Positions 15,345-27,890 are shown, counted from the stretch's first letter. The stretch: 64,000 bases of DNA from Thunnus maccoyii (GCF_910596095.1 NC_056548.1:10751151-10815150), one strand, 5' to 3'. Program-made: numbers and translations. The notes: generated from the letters alone by a model not told the origin.

Positions 15345-16220
15345 TGTCAGTCGGTCCTCAACTTTGGTCCGGACTAAAAAATCTCAACTTTGATGCATTG
15401 CTATAAAATTTTGTCCAAACATTTACGTACCTCAGAGGATCAATCCTGATGACTTTTGATTATTCCCTGACTTTTCCTCTAGCACCACCAGCTGGTTAAC
15501 ATTGTTTGCTTTTAGTTAAAGTCCCCCTTTTCTCAAAAAAAATGTCTTTTGCTTATTGTTACTTCACTTGGACGTTTGAGCTTCACTGTGCAGAATGATG
15601 TGCGTTTAGAAGTTAACACTAGAAGACGGTTTTCACATTCTTCCGCTGAAGGAGGAAAGTTACTTTGTGCTCACCGAAAATCTGAGTTTAAGGCGTTTAC
15701 CTTCAACCTTTGGAATATCTCAACATCTACTGATGGATTGATCCCCGTACTTTTCCTCTGACGCCACCAACAGGTCTTCATTTCATTTTTTCCAATACTT
15801 TGGTTTAGAGCTGCAATGATTAGTCGATTGAGAGAAAATTAAATCGGTAACTACTTTGATAATCAAATAGGCCTGATTGTTTTAGTCATTTTTTAAACAA
15901 AAATGCTAAATATTTGCAGGTTGCAGCTTCTTAAATGTATATCCTTACATCTAAGAATGGCTTCCTGTGTCATACATGATAGTAAAATGAATATCTTTTG
16001 ATTTTGGACTGTTGATCAGATAAAACAAGACATTTGAAGACGTCATTGTGCTCTCTAAGAAATTATAAAGGTCAAATAAAGAGAAAAAAATCAGATTAAT
16101 TGATAATGAAAATAACTGTTAGTTGCAGCCGTACTTTGGTTTATGACTAATAACGTTAGACTACCTGCAAAACTCATGAAATTGTGTTTAGTGCCAATTA
16201 GCAAACGGCTGTAGACTCTC
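15345..16220 (+). mobile_element. Old interspersed repeat ('caactttggtcc' family), split by a later insertion
   Basis: Phrases 'caactttggtccggact', 'cctgacttttcctctagcaccaccagctgg' and 'gtgtttagtgccaattagcaaacg' recur in the copies at 29315 and 51005, in the same order. The element is a common percomorph repeat of unknown class, as remembered. It is interrupted at 15808-16131 by another element. Confidence 0.65.
15808..16131 (-). mobile_element. Terminal-inverted-repeat element ('gctgcaactaac' family), nested
   Basis: The left end reads GAGCTGCAATGATTAG and the right end, reverse-complemented, CGGCTGCAACTAACAG. It is flanked on both sides by the identical 12-mer TACTTTGGTTTA (15796-15807 and 16132-16143). 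It is 324 bp, near full length, and inserted inside the repeat at 15345-16220. Other copies lie at 17452, 48385, 49735, 58507, 62414 and 63850. Confidence 0.75.
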
Positions 16221-16440
16221 ACGGCTCTTTTCTCATAGCTGAATTCACTCTGCAAAGAAAACCCACTCCTCCTTTCTCTCTCGCTTCTCTCCTCTTAACT
16301 TTCTAACATCTGCTTGGGGATGCTGTGCCCAGCATGGTTGCTATGGAGACGGTGTGACGTTGACGACGGTTGTCGCATCAGAGTGTGGTGTGACCCTGGT
16401 GGGGACAGAGATGCGTTACGACAGGCAGAGGTCTCCCATG

Positions 16441-16477
16441 CTGCTGCTGCTGCTGCTGCTGCTGATGCTGCTGCTGG
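16441..16477. repeat. (CTG)n trinucleotide run
   Basis: About ten CTG units with one CTGATG interruption, in a GC-richer patch (16310-16510) between diras1 and gng7. It produces short Ala, Leu or Cys runs in the frames, none of which looks like a gene. Confidence 0.85.
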
Positions 16478-17451
16478 ACAACGCGGAGAGACGGCAACCC
16501 CTCCGCTGGATCTTAATGAGATAATCTTCTCGTCCACAAACACGTGTGCTTCTAGACATGTGGGAAAGACTGTGCAGCCTTATAGGTCAAATATAAGCCT
16601 ACCAGCGCGCACATGACAGCTCAGACAAAAAAATAAAAAAGGTGTGTGTAGGAGGTGGGGGGGTGGGGGGGGGGGGTCACCTCTGTCAGCCTGAGAGCAT
16701 CTTTTAGTCGTGACTCATGGGCTTCCACAGTTTAAAAAATGAAGCGCTCTCTCTGCTGTAATCCACTGTAACCCACTCCCTTCCTCAACACGTGAGGAAG
16801 GGAGGGTGGGAAAGTGGGAAAGGGAAGAGATGCAAGTGAGATGAGAGATGAAGGAGGGTGAGGAGGAGAGTCGAAAGGTGAGGAAATGAAAGAGAAATGT
16901 ATAGGCATCAGCATAATTCACACATCAGTGGAAATGAGGCCAATGCGGTAGCTACTCTCTCTCTCTCTATCTCTCTCTCTATGAGTTATAAATAGATCTC
17001 CTGTGGTTATAATAAGCAGCTAGAAAAAAGGTTTCCATAAAGCCATGAAGAAGACATAGCTGAAGACTGGATACACCTCCATCTCTGCCAGCAATGGCCC
17101 AAAAACAAAGATACTGTGTAAAAATATAAGCCTTAGCCTTAGCCTACACATTAAACCTTTGTCCCCTTCGGCCTCCCAGCTGCCAATAATCATGCAGCAG
17201 CAGATGCAGCACGTTTAGCTCCGTGTGGAGGAGTGGACTACACAGCTAGGTGGAAACGGAGGATGCGTGTTTGCACCGGGGCCTGCCAGGAATAGAAGGA
17301 GCGGCCCACACCTCCCTGGAGAAAACGGTACTACAGGTGGGATAATGGCGCCATCCTGTGGCAGCGAAGCGCAATGCACTCATGTTGGAAAAAGTCATTT
17401 TACTGTAATGTACAGATCCAGGTGTGCACGTGAAAGGGATAAATATGTTAT

Positions 17452-17750
17452 GGTTGCAACTAACAATTATTTTCATTATCAATTTCTCAATTAAATGGCT
17501 AAAAAAAACGCACCCTCATACTTTCTTACACACCACGATGACGTCTTCAAATGTCTTATTAGGTCTGATCAACAGTCCAAAACCCAAAGATATTCAGTTT
17601 ACTATCATGTGGGACACAGAAAAGCTTCATACCTTAACATTTAAGAAGGTGCAACAAGCAAATGTTTGCCATTTTTGCACAAATAATATTAAAACGATTA
17701 TTATCCAATTATCAAAATCGACTAATTGACTATTTTTGCAGTTCTAGTTA
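17452..17750 (+). mobile_element. Terminal-inverted-repeat element ('gctgcaactaac' family), plus orientation
   Basis: Begins 'gttgcaactaacaattatt' and includes 'gatgacgtcttcaaatgtc' and 'caacagtccaaaacccaaag', each shared in reverse with the copy at 15808-16131. It ends near 'ttttgcagttctagtt'. Diverged but close to full length. No target duplication was visible. Confidence 0.7.
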
Positions 17751-18839
17751 GATACAGAAGTAGAGAGCTGGGAAAAGGTTATAGTAGAGCTGCAAAATAG
17801 CTATTATTCTATGTCAAGCTTGCAGCAGCTAAAATAAACAGTCTCTGTACTTCATTTGAGCACTAACCTCAGTTTAAAATACAAATAATAGAAAATATAT
17901 AAGGCAAAGCACTACAGTCGTCTGCATAGATCAGGTAAATCGTCCCTTATTAAATCTTGCCCAAAGAAGAAGATTATAAAGAGAAACTGAGATGGGGATT
18001 GTGCAACATAGGCTGCAACTCAGTGCCAGTAAGATTTCATTTATGCTTTATGCTAATGTTCACATTTTATAAGTCTAGAAAATATCTAAAGCAATATGAT
18101 TCAAAGAATTTAAATGGAGAAACGTGATGTATCTGCTCGTAATGCAAAATATACTTATTCTGATCACTCAAAATATATAATATTCACAATAAGGGGCAGG
18201 CATTTATGTTAATTTTATACGCAATGAAAATATTCAGGCAGATTCTGTAGAGGAAAAAAATGTTATTACTTGCCTGGGATCTGAGCCAACAGCTACAATT
18301 TACGAGAAGATCACAGATTAGATCTGCTGGAGGAAGATGAAGCCATTCAAACATTCAGCCACTATACAGGATCCAATATTATGTCTTAGAGGAAATTACA
18401 AGTGTTAAAATGGCCCAAATGGTTCCAAGAAAAAGAAGTTTCGAGGGGATCCAGAAAAATACGTCTTTTGATTTCATTGTTAAATAAAGGTTTTCACACT
18501 GAGAGCAGGTAAATGAAGACCTTTTATCAGTAAATTGTGAATGGGGCTTTCATTCATGCAAGTGCATCTATACCTATTCCCAAACTTACAGGGCTACAAG
18601 ACAATTACCCTGAACTAAATTGATTATTTAAATTATACTCCATTGTTGAGACGAGCATGATTGGAAAACGTACACATTCAAACTCTCCTTGTTTAGAGGA
18701 TGCGTTCATGTTATCTGCGTGAAATGTTTGTTTAGGAGCCCCTGGGTGAAAGCTGCTGTCACCGGATCGGATGGAAGTAGGGAGAAGGAGAGAGGGAGGA
18801 AGGGAGGAAGAGAAGGGAGGGGGAGCAGAGGAGTGGACA

Positions 18840-18956
18840 GACACTGGTAACGGAGGGGGAGGCGTTTGGCTCGGTAAAGACGGGGAGTGAACGAGCAGAG
18901 AGGGTGAGAAACCAGCGGATCTGGCCCTTTAAATCACCAATACAGCGCATTCGGAG
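18840..18956 (+). other. Candidate 5' non-coding exon and promoter region of gng7
   Basis: A GC-richer patch (about 18750-19230) ends in a strong splice donor, TCGGAG|GTGAGT, with the exon ending at 18956. It lies upstream of and on the same strand as the 21906-22043 exon and the gng7 coding exons. The transcription start is not defined; the left boundary is approximate. This is an inference from splice signal, base composition and order. Confidence 0.4.
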
Positions 18957-19480
18957 GTGAGTTTGGAGATATTCGGGTATTTTTCTCCCTGTCTATTATA
19001 ATTGTAACGCGTCTGTGCGCCTCTGCGAACCCGGCTTCTCGCCACCGAGGGCGGCTGCAGCGGAGAGGGGATTCATCAGTGTCACGAATCCGGATTTCCC
19101 CAGCCCTTTGCCGGCAGAGAGGGTGGGGAGGACCGGGGACAGGGTCAGTGGAAGATTTCCTACAGCTCGGCTGGACTCTGAGGACGCACAAGCCACTGTA
19201 TCCAAAAAACCTCTGGATATAATATGCTGAAGTAGGCCGTATGCCGATCAATTTGCATAATAGCGGAACATAAAGGCATGCGCTCCAGTCTTCTGCCCAT
19301 TGTCGCTGGATGGGTTTATATTGGCTGCTGGAGCCTGCCTCCCTCAAAACATGTCACCACCCTGCTCCCACGGCTAACAATCAGGGCCTATTTGCAGACC
19401 TGAAGCGGTCTAGTCTGGTCTTCACTTGGGAAAATATCTGTGGCTTTGATATGTGCACAAGGTCTGCTTGTGCTTGCGCG

Positions 19481-19545
19481 CCTGTGCGTATGCGTGTGTA
19501 TGTATGCGTGCGCGCGCGTGCGCGCGTGTGTGTGCGTGTGGTGTG
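19481..19545. repeat. Alternating (TG/CG)n tract, potential Z-DNA former
   Basis: Nearly perfect purine-pyrimidine alternation with several CG steps (tgcgtgcgcgcgcgtgcgcg) followed by (TG)n. It lies about 0.5 kb downstream of the candidate gng7 first exon. Confidence 0.7.
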
Positions 19546-20584
19546 TGGATAGCCATGGGAGAGAGAGGACATGCTGTTCTATCCATCAAAATGCCCGCAT
19601 TGTGTTTTCACACGGTAGAGCAGTGAGCAGGGCCTATAGCGGAGGACATGGCTCCGTACTGTAGGCCCGATCAGCGCTCAGGAGCTGCTAGGATCAATAA
19701 GGATTGATGCATTTTTGCGCGTCTTGAGAGCGGCGGTGGGATCGCTGGCTGGCTGGCTGGTTGGCTGGCCAGGGCCTGTCCAGCTCTGGTGATGTTTTGG
19801 TCCAGGCTAAGACAAATGAACAGCATAATACTGTAGGTTTAGCCTCTGTGCATCGGCTTCTAAAGAAAATGTTTTCAATTTTGGGGGCGTGTGAGAAGAG
19901 AGATGTGTCTACGGTGGGGTAGAAATTCATGTTTGTGCTGGGTTTTTTAAAGTGTACAGCTCACTTCTCTCAGCACGGAATGCGCCACAGCAGAAAGTTT
20001 GAAAAAATCAACAGGCTGAAGGAATCACGGTTTATAATATCCCCAAACTGTTGAAAAAAGTGGACATTTATTGCTTAAAGGTGTACTATCCCTGCGAGTT
20101 GTTTTTGCTTGTGGTACAATATGAAAACATAGTCTTCAGTTCTGAACAAAACTGCCAATTGAACTTCAGGGTAAAAGTGCAGTCAGCTTGTTTTAATGTC
20201 AGTTATGTGGTGAGGGAAGGTGCCACTTTTATTATTTTGGGGGAAGCTGATCATATAGGACTTAGACAACAACATAAGAACACATTGCACTCCAAAACAA
20301 TAGTCCTGCAACAAGCATTACCCTTGTCGAAGCTTGGAGATTCCAATTTTTTTGTTGTTACTGATGTTGATTCATCTACGTGGTGATTTTGCACATTGTA
20401 GTTTGTGCTGTTGTTTATTTGGATTGTGTTATATTGTCAGGAGTTGCTGCTATTTATAGGAATATCTATATTTTTTCTGTTGGCTGTCAGTGATGCTGCA
20501 TGTGGGGGGATTTAGGGACACTCCTCAAAACCTGGCAGATAATGAGAAGTATACTGTACGTTTAGATGGAAAAGTATGTGTATT

Positions 20585-20890
20585 TTAAGGACAAATACTG
20601 GTCCCCACAAGTTAAACCATAACATTTTAGGATCTTCTTGGTTAATGCTAGTGTAAGGGTTGAGGTTAAACATTAGGGTTAAGGTTATGGTTAATCTCCA
20701 GGGAATACATTTAAATCTCGTAAGTGACATAAACAAGTTTTTACATAAATGTAGGACAAAATGTCCACACAAGGACAGAGGAAAGAGAAAAATCTCTCGG
20801 TAGTGGGGGCATTTTGAAACTAACTAGTTAAGAGAAGGATTTGTGGGGTTAAGATTAGGATTAGGATTAAAATTAGGGTTAGGTTGTGAG
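20585..20890. repeat. Diverged fish repeat with TTAGGGTTA-like interior
   Basis: The unit contains 'ggtccccacaagttaaacc', 'gtccacacaaggacag' and internal 'attagggttaaggttatgg' and 'aaattagggttaggtt' motifs. The layout matches a common teleost element with a 'ggtccccacaa' end and degenerate TTAGGG-like interior, as remembered. It is not a true telomere array: the units are irregular. Confidence 0.5.
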
Positions 20891-21002
20891 ACAACCAAAG
20901 AATGTTCTCATGAGTGTAATAACACAAACGTGCATGTGGAGACAGAGTCAGACAAAATTTCATCAGGTGTTTTAATGAAAGTCTGTTCACTTCTTCCGTC
21001 TT

Positions 21003-21005
<3 letters not shown>

Positions 21006-21096
<91 letters not shown>
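21006..21096. repeat. Compound (CT)n(CA)n microsatellite
   Basis: About 15 CT units run directly into about 30 CA units. It lies within the probable gng7 intron. Confidence 0.95.
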
Positions 21097-21100
<4 letters not shown>

Positions 21101-21905
21101 CCCTAATTACAGACATGAATCTCTGAGCTACTCCACAGTAGGAGTAATTAAAGCAGGACTCTCCTCCCGGGAGAGAGAGCGACAGACAGAGAGACAGAGT
21201 GAGAGACACAGTCGTAACACGCCAGTAGTACTGTATGTGAGGAATATACGAGGTGTGTTTTGATCATATGCACTGGCTGCTGCCTGTGACTCCAGCTGGG
21301 GGAAACTTCCATGCTGTGCTAAAAGAGAAGTGCTAAAGAAAGAAAGAAAGAAAGAATGAAAGAAAGAAAGAAAGAAAGAATGAAAGAAAGAAAGTGGAGG
21401 TTTATGAGATATGAGACACCACAGGTATCAAAAGATGTGTGCTGGATCACAAATTCAGGAATGTCCCACCATCTGATCCATTAAATGGTAGTACTGGTGA
21501 TTTGTGATATAAAAAATGAGGTTGTGATGACAGATATTGTAATAAGGATGATAAGGTCAGTGATGACAGCTTGGTGTTGAAGCAAAATTCCAGTCCCCCT
21601 CCTTTAAAGGGCCTTAATGGGGTCCAACCAGCATTTATCACAACTATAAATTGTATAAGAGAGACACTTGCAGATTGCTGATTTCACTATCACAGCTTTT
21701 ATCTTCCCAAACACCTCCCAAAATCTTAAATTCAACAAGTGTTTGTGGGTTAATTGACCTCTTTAGAAGTCTGTGGCATCAAAGATCCCTTGGTATACAC
21801 AACCGCACATGGAAACTAATATTTTTAATTGTATAAAATGTGAGTTGAATCATAGCTGTAGCAGCCAACTCACCTGTCCCTCTCACCTTTTCTCCTTCTA
21901 CACAG

Positions 21906-22043
21906 AGACAAGCCAATGTGAGCTCAGCCGCCATCCAGCTCTGTCGTTTTGACCCAGTAACCGCTTTCCCACCGCTCAGCTCGTCCTCTCCATCCCGTCA
22001 TACTTGTGTTCAGAGAGAGTCCTGTCTGCACACCATCATACAG
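21906..22043 (+). other. Candidate 5' non-coding exon of gng7
   Basis: A 138-bp segment bounded by a good acceptor (tctccttctacacag) and a donor (ATACAG|GTAACA). It is GC-richer than its surroundings, and it lies 1.3 kb before the gng7 start codon on the same strand. GNG7 in mammals has non-coding 5' exons, which fits. Inferred from splice signals only. Confidence 0.45.
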
Positions 22044-22689
22044 GTAACACTCTTTATATGTGAGTATATGTGAGTAAGTTGCATGCATTACCTACAAGCT
22101 AAAAGCTTTAAGATTGTTCGGTGTGAATGACAAAGTTGATCTTATTATGTTGCTTTTAAAATATTTAAGTCCCATCCTTATTTGTAGTGTACATATAATT
22201 TCATTTTGAACAAGAAACTTCAATTTTTTGCTCTTTATGAGTGTTGCACCAGCATATAGTCACCTCACAGTGGTGCTGTAACTCTATAGCAAAGGCCATA
22301 CAGTCACTTAAACAAGCTATTGACAGTTTTAAAGGTGATTAAGTTGCAATCAGTGCAGTCAATGCGATGTTTATATAAAGTATGTCAGTAAACCCAGAGG
22401 CTAATGTAAAACATAATTTAATTGTTGGCTATATTATGCAAAATCCTTCCATATAGTGCATACGACTGCCGAATTTCTAAAGAGGAAAATGTTTCATAGA
22501 TAATAAGTGTGAGATGCCAAAAAGACAGCTGTTGGAGTTATAGAGAGAAATCAGTGAAACAGTTAAATTAGAAACCAGAATGAAGCTACAGAAGCTTTCA
22601 AGTTGATCTTTGGCCGTCCGACTCATTACTGTTGTCCCCAGATTATTTTTGCCTGCAAGCTTTTTGTTTTATAGGCAACAACCAGCTGG

Positions 22690-23115
22690 CAAAGAAGTAT
22701 CCAGATGCTTTACTTTTTAAAAGTAGCATTACCGCAATGTAAAAATATTCCATGACAAAATCTCACTTTGGTAAAAGTGCAGAAGTGTTATCAACAAAAT
22801 GTCCTTAAAGTACTAAAAGTTAAAGTACTCGTTATGCAGAAAAATGGTCCCCGTTAAAGTTTATTATTATATTGTATCGTTAATACTGATGTATTAATAT
22901 GTAAGCATTTTAATGTTGTAGTCGGTCACGGCCAAGCTAATGTGAAGTAGTTTAATACAGCCTACTGTTAAGTAGTTAAATCTATAAGAACCCATAATAT
23001 TTTATAATCTCATTTAAGTAAAAAGTGCTATTTCCCTCTTTAGTGAAGTAGAAGTGTAGATTAGCATAGAATTAAAATAAAGTACCTCAAAACTGAAGTA
23101 TGCAGTATGGTATAT
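22690..23115 (+). mobile_element. Old interspersed repeat ('aaagtactcgttatgcagaa' family)
   Basis: Phrases 'atgtccttaaagtactaaaag', 'gtactcgttatgcagaaaa', 'taatactgatgtattaatatg' and 'aaagtacctcaaaactgaag' match a very common percomorph repeat as remembered. It lies inside the last 5' intron of gng7. Class not determined here. Confidence 0.55.
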
Positions 23116-23355
23116 ATATACTGTTATTATAAATAAATTATAAATTACTAATATTATTATATTATATATATTAAATGTACATTTTCAAGCTGATACTCTT
23201 TATTTCACCTTTATTTCACCAGTCTTGTTTTCTGCTGAGCTCCAACTCTTGAATGCATATTTGATTAAATCATCCATTACTGTCTGCATAGTAATCTCTT
23301 TTTCTCTCTCCCTCATTCAGTTTCCTCCTGTGTTGGTGTATTCTGATGGATCAGT

Positions 23356-23811
23356 ATGTCTACCACTAATAATATCGCTCAGGCCAGGAAACTGGTGGAA
23401 CAGCTGAGGATTGAGGCAGGGATTGAACGCATTAAGGTAGGATTATAGTTTACTCCTGAGTGTGTGTGTGTGTGTGTGTGATTATTCATCCATATCTGAC
23501 CATAATTTCCCTCCGTTCTTACCTCTAATTTTCTCCTGTCCTCATTCTTCCTCCATTCTCTTTTTCTGTTCCCCCTACTTGTCCAATTCTTCTCCACATG
23601 TCCTCCCTTTTCTTTCCCCTTTCTCTCTCCCTCTTGCCTCCCCCCACCTCTCCTTATCTTCCTCTCCCTGCTTCCCTCCTCTCAGGTGTCTAAAGCAGCA
23701 GCAGACCTGATGAGTTACTGTGAGCAGCATGCTCGTAGCGACCCTCTGCTGGTTGGGGTTCCCACCTCCGAAAACCCTTTCAAGGACAAGAAACCCTGCA
23801 TCATCCTATAG
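23356..23811 (+). CDS. gng7: G protein subunit gamma-7
   Basis: A 68-residue heterotrimeric G-protein gamma subunit, the same length as human GNG7 and nearly identical to it. Coding exons are 23356-23436 and 23686-23811, joined in phase 0 (ATTAAG|GTAGGA; CTCAG|GTG). It begins [19 protein letters not shown] and ends [10 protein letters not shown]. The CIIL CAAX box is the signal for geranylgeranylation and membrane anchoring. The N-terminal helix forms a coiled coil with the beta subunit. Mammalian GNG7 is enriched in striatum and couples receptors to adenylyl cyclase through G(olf). The coding intron is only 249 bp and carries a (TG)n run near 23461-23480 and a C/T-rich tract of about 170 bp before the acceptor. 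Confidence 0.97.
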
Positions 23812-26800
23812 CTGCTTTCTGCTCCTCTTGCCCTCACACACACAAACACACACACACAAAAAAAACACACATTCACGCATTTACAGACACACACACACTT
23901 TCAGTACTTAAATTGATCCCCAGAACTCCCAGACACACACATGCAAACACACACACTCGAAGCAGCCCTGCTCAATCTTACAGGGCTCTGCTCTCTATAT
24001 CCAGTATCCACACACACACACGGAAACACACACACTCCCAAAATAGCCACTCTGGAAACGCGCCATACCCCAGAGCCACAGCTAGGGGGCAGGTATCATG
24101 TGCTCACAGTGGCTGAGATCAGTATATCACTGAGTATGATCCAAGGTGCTTTGGTAATATTCATATATGCTGGTAAATTAACTACAAGTGTTAGCTTAAC
24201 TTGAAAAGGGATTTGGACATTAATAATCAGTAGGAAACCGGATTTTTGTTCCTTTTTTTGTCACGAAATGAGGGGTTGGGTAAAAGATGGACAGCTGTGC
24301 CATAGGCAGGGAGTGGGAGGATGCATGTGGGCAACAGAATGGGCGGTAGGCGCTCCTGCCAACCGTGCCAAACACGACCTGGTGTCTAATTTAAAGCTCA
24401 ATAATCGCTTCTTTTGTTTGTGGGAGTTGAAAATTCACCAGGTCTGAGAGCTTTTCTCTTGGACCTGCCTGTGCTAAACCATGGCAGGTTATTTCGGAGC
24501 GACTGGCTGAAGCCTTTGCCTTTATCGGGCTAGCATGTTCCAACCCAAACCTGTTTTAACAGACCTTCTCTGCCTGCAGTGGCTTCACTATGGCCGTCTG
24601 CAGCCTTTGGCCAAACCTCCAGCTGTGCCAACCTGTACAGAAAGCCGTCTGTAGATGCTGATCTGCTGTCACTGATTCTGTTCCCCACTGCAGTTTATGA
24701 GGCTGCTGTTATCGGCAGAAATGTCTGTGCTGACATCAGATCTGCACCTACAGAATGAGGGGAACATAGTGAACCGCTCTACACAGAAGTCAAGCTATTA
24801 ACCCCGGACGTTTACTGCATTTTTCTTAAGAAATACTTGTTTGTGAACTCAATGTATGTTTTGATATTTTGTTGAAGCATTACTTAACAGATAGATAATA
24901 CTGTACATTTTTTTGGATTGTTTTGCAGTACTTTTGATGTAGGTGTTGCCCCTGGCTGATCATGTTTCTGTTCCTGTGCGACGTTAAAATGCTCGTGTTG
25001 ATGAAACAACAGGAGATTTGGTTTGGAGCCAGGGGTAATACCTAAGCTGATACCTGCTAGGATCTTAAACAAACGTTTCTACTGTACATCAAGCCTCCCT
25101 GTGCTTTACACTGAGAGAGGGCGAGGTCACAGACTGACCACACCCGAGTGTCAGTCTGCAAGGACTGCAAGGCTGGAGGAGGAAGTATAACTTATAGCCG
25201 TCCCAAAAAGTAAAAATGAAGCTGTCCCTTTCCTGCCTTCTCTGCTTATGTTTGACTCTTTTAATTGGCAGTTGTTGTATGGTTATCTTAACCTGATCAC
25301 TTGCAAAGACGGAGGTGCTTGGAGCATTTTTACTTTGTTCTGTTTGCCTCTACAGTGGAGAAGGTACATATGTATTGTTTTAATGCAGAATAATCCTTGC
25401 TTTAAATCAGATAAGGAGTAAATATTACCTGGCTTTCCAGTCCAACAGCTCACTTAAATATAAGCTGGGACTGGTCGGCGAAAAGCCAGCGGCCCCCACT
25501 TCTCGGTTTCCGCTCTCCTGTTTAACCTCTCCTCCACGAAGCTCTCCTCCTCCTCTCTGAAAAACCAAACTTGATTGTAAAAACTGAAGACGAAGAGAAA
25601 AAAAAAATGAAGTTAAGAGAAACAAACTAAGTGTACAAACTTTCTTTCAGACATGTGCAGAAGTGATAAGTTGAAGAGTAGCTGTTTTGGGTTTATTTTT
25701 GAGTTTCTTCTTTCTATGGAGTCCATGGAACCTGGTCAGTTGAGTATTACCCTGTACAGTGTTTGTAAGATACAAAATCTAAACACGGAATCCCCTCTGT
25801 GGATGTTCGATTTTTTTAGTACTACTTATTCTGTTTTGTCAGTCAGGATTCTGTCTGTCTCCATTTTTTTTTTTTTTTAATTGTCATTCAGGTTTTAGAG
25901 GCTTGCGATAGCGGAGGTTGGTTTTAACCACAGATATAAATACAACACCTGATCAGGATATATAAAATAAATGTAAGATAGAAACACAAGCTCCTGGTAG
26001 GTTTAGGATCCATATCCTGTTAGAGGATGAATCAACATCGGACCTCATTCCAGTGGAAAGAACCAACCTGCCATCTATCCTTTAACACCAGAGCAGCCCA
26101 CAGTTTTTAGGGTTTTTTTCTCCAGTGTTGGTTTTTCGGTGGGCGACAGACAACTAGGACAACACACATGTACACATGACACACACACTCGCTCTTGCAG
26201 CTGCTTTTCAGGTTAAGGGATGATTGCTAGAGGTCAAAGGTTAAAAGTGCTGTAAGGCTTGGCATTGAGAACTGGTTATTTGCTGAAAGAAGGGAGCTTT
26301 GTGCCATCATATTTACATTTTTAGCATTCAGTCGAGGCTTTTGTAAAGAGTGAACATACAGTGACAGAGCAGGGTGGGGTCATTTGGATGGGAATTATGG
26401 CTGCTGATGGACTGTCATGGAGGTTGAAACCCCTGCTTTTCTCTTCTCTAATCACTAGATCAATATGGTCCACCTGCTACACTGACTGTTGGGAGTTTTT
26501 TGGAGGTGGTGAGAGTTGAGCAGTTGTTTGTGTCTTCATGGGTCCACACATGCTTCTGTGTGCGTGAGAGTGTCAATTATACAGATACGTCTGGTGATAT
26601 TCTGTATTTGTTTCACTGTCATTAAATCCCCTGAAAAGACCGAAACCAACAAGTAATTGATCCAACTAACAAGACCCCAGCTGTTTTAGCTGTTGTTGCT
26701 GTTATTAATTATTTGGCCTTTTTTAAAGTAAAGTAGTAAAGTAGTTATTTGTGACTTGTTTTTAAAGATGTCTCAATAGAAACGAAAACAGGGCTGAGAG

Positions 26801-27837
26801 TCTTTTCATGGGATACACTGAAAGTACAAAAATGTAGAATATCACCAGCATTATTCATTGAAGGCTGGCAGCCAGCGGGGAACACGCTGCAAAAAATATT
26901 CACCTCTAATAGCGATTCAGTGTTGACCTAAGTATTATTTTTCTTTATACAAAATACACAGTTCCCCACTTTCTGAAATAACAGCGTATTATTAGAGTAC
27001 CAAATTGACAATATGTTGAAATAAGGTACCTCCCTGACAGATTTGGGAGCTTTTCTTAAAATATATATATAACTTTTTGATGAAATTCAAGATTAAATTG
27101 CTCATTAACATCCCTGTTTTCTCACTTGGTCACAACGATGGCTCGTGATACAAAGCACTGGCTCATCTCTCATTTGCTTTTCCAAACAGAGAGAGCAGGC
27201 CATTCCCAAAGTACAGAGAGAGCAGGAGCTGGAGAAAGGCCAAAGCGAGGGCTGAGGGTGCGTGTGTATTCATGTGTATGTGCGTGTGTGTGGGTGTGTT
27301 TCGGGTGCTAGCTTTTGTTAGCTGAAAAGGATGATTTGGCAGAGGTAGGCGGAGAAGAGAAAATAGAGATGCACGCATGTGTGTGTGTTAAGTGTGTGCC
27401 AGTGTGAGAGAAGCACAGTGTGCAAGAACACACAGTGCCTCCAGTGCTGCGCAGAGTGTCACATAGTAATGTTACAGTACTGCAGCCCTGCAATTCCAGG
27501 TCAGGGTGAGTCTTACCGAGGGTGAGGTCATGTTACGCTGTGTGAGTCAGAACAACATGTATGGTCTCCAATTGCTCTTTTTTACCGGTCAGAAGCATTT
27601 TGAAGAAGAGTAAAAATGGACAATATTCTAAAATTATTCAGTTCAAGTGTGGGAAGCTGTTTTTGATGTAATGACTAATAACAACTTTAGCTGGCAAATT
27701 CACAGATTTAAAAAAAAAAACTTCTCTTTCTGTGTGGCTCAATCTGTTTCTCTGCAACATCATATTAGCAGCAGTTTATTGTCACAACTCATCTAAGCCT
27801 TAGAGATCTAAATAGTATATAATATATATATTATATA

Positions 27838-27881
<44 letters not shown>
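27838..27881. repeat. (AT)n microsatellite
   Basis: About 22 AT units, directly beside the left end of the fold-back element at 27891. Confidence 0.95.
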
Positions 27882-27883
<2 letters not shown>

Positions 27884-27890
27884 TAATAAG

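Larger units (their letters stand above)
18957..21905 (+). other. Probable gng7 5' intron with repeats
   Basis: No coding exon seen. It holds an alternating purine-pyrimidine tract at about 19481-19545, a (CT)n-(CA)n compound microsatellite at 21006-21096, and a (GAAA)n run with GAATG interruptions at about 21337-21394. A diverged 'ttagggtta'-rich repeat lies at 20585-20890. The rest is unremarkable. Confidence 0.4.

Noticed and set aside
16314-16616. A 100-codon frame with an alanine run
   Set aside because: The alanines come from the (CTG)n repeat, and nothing else in the frame resembles a protein family.
20820-21209. A 129-codon minus-strand frame with Val-Cys runs
   Set aside because: It is a translation of the (CT)n(CA)n microsatellite and the TTAGGG-like repeat.
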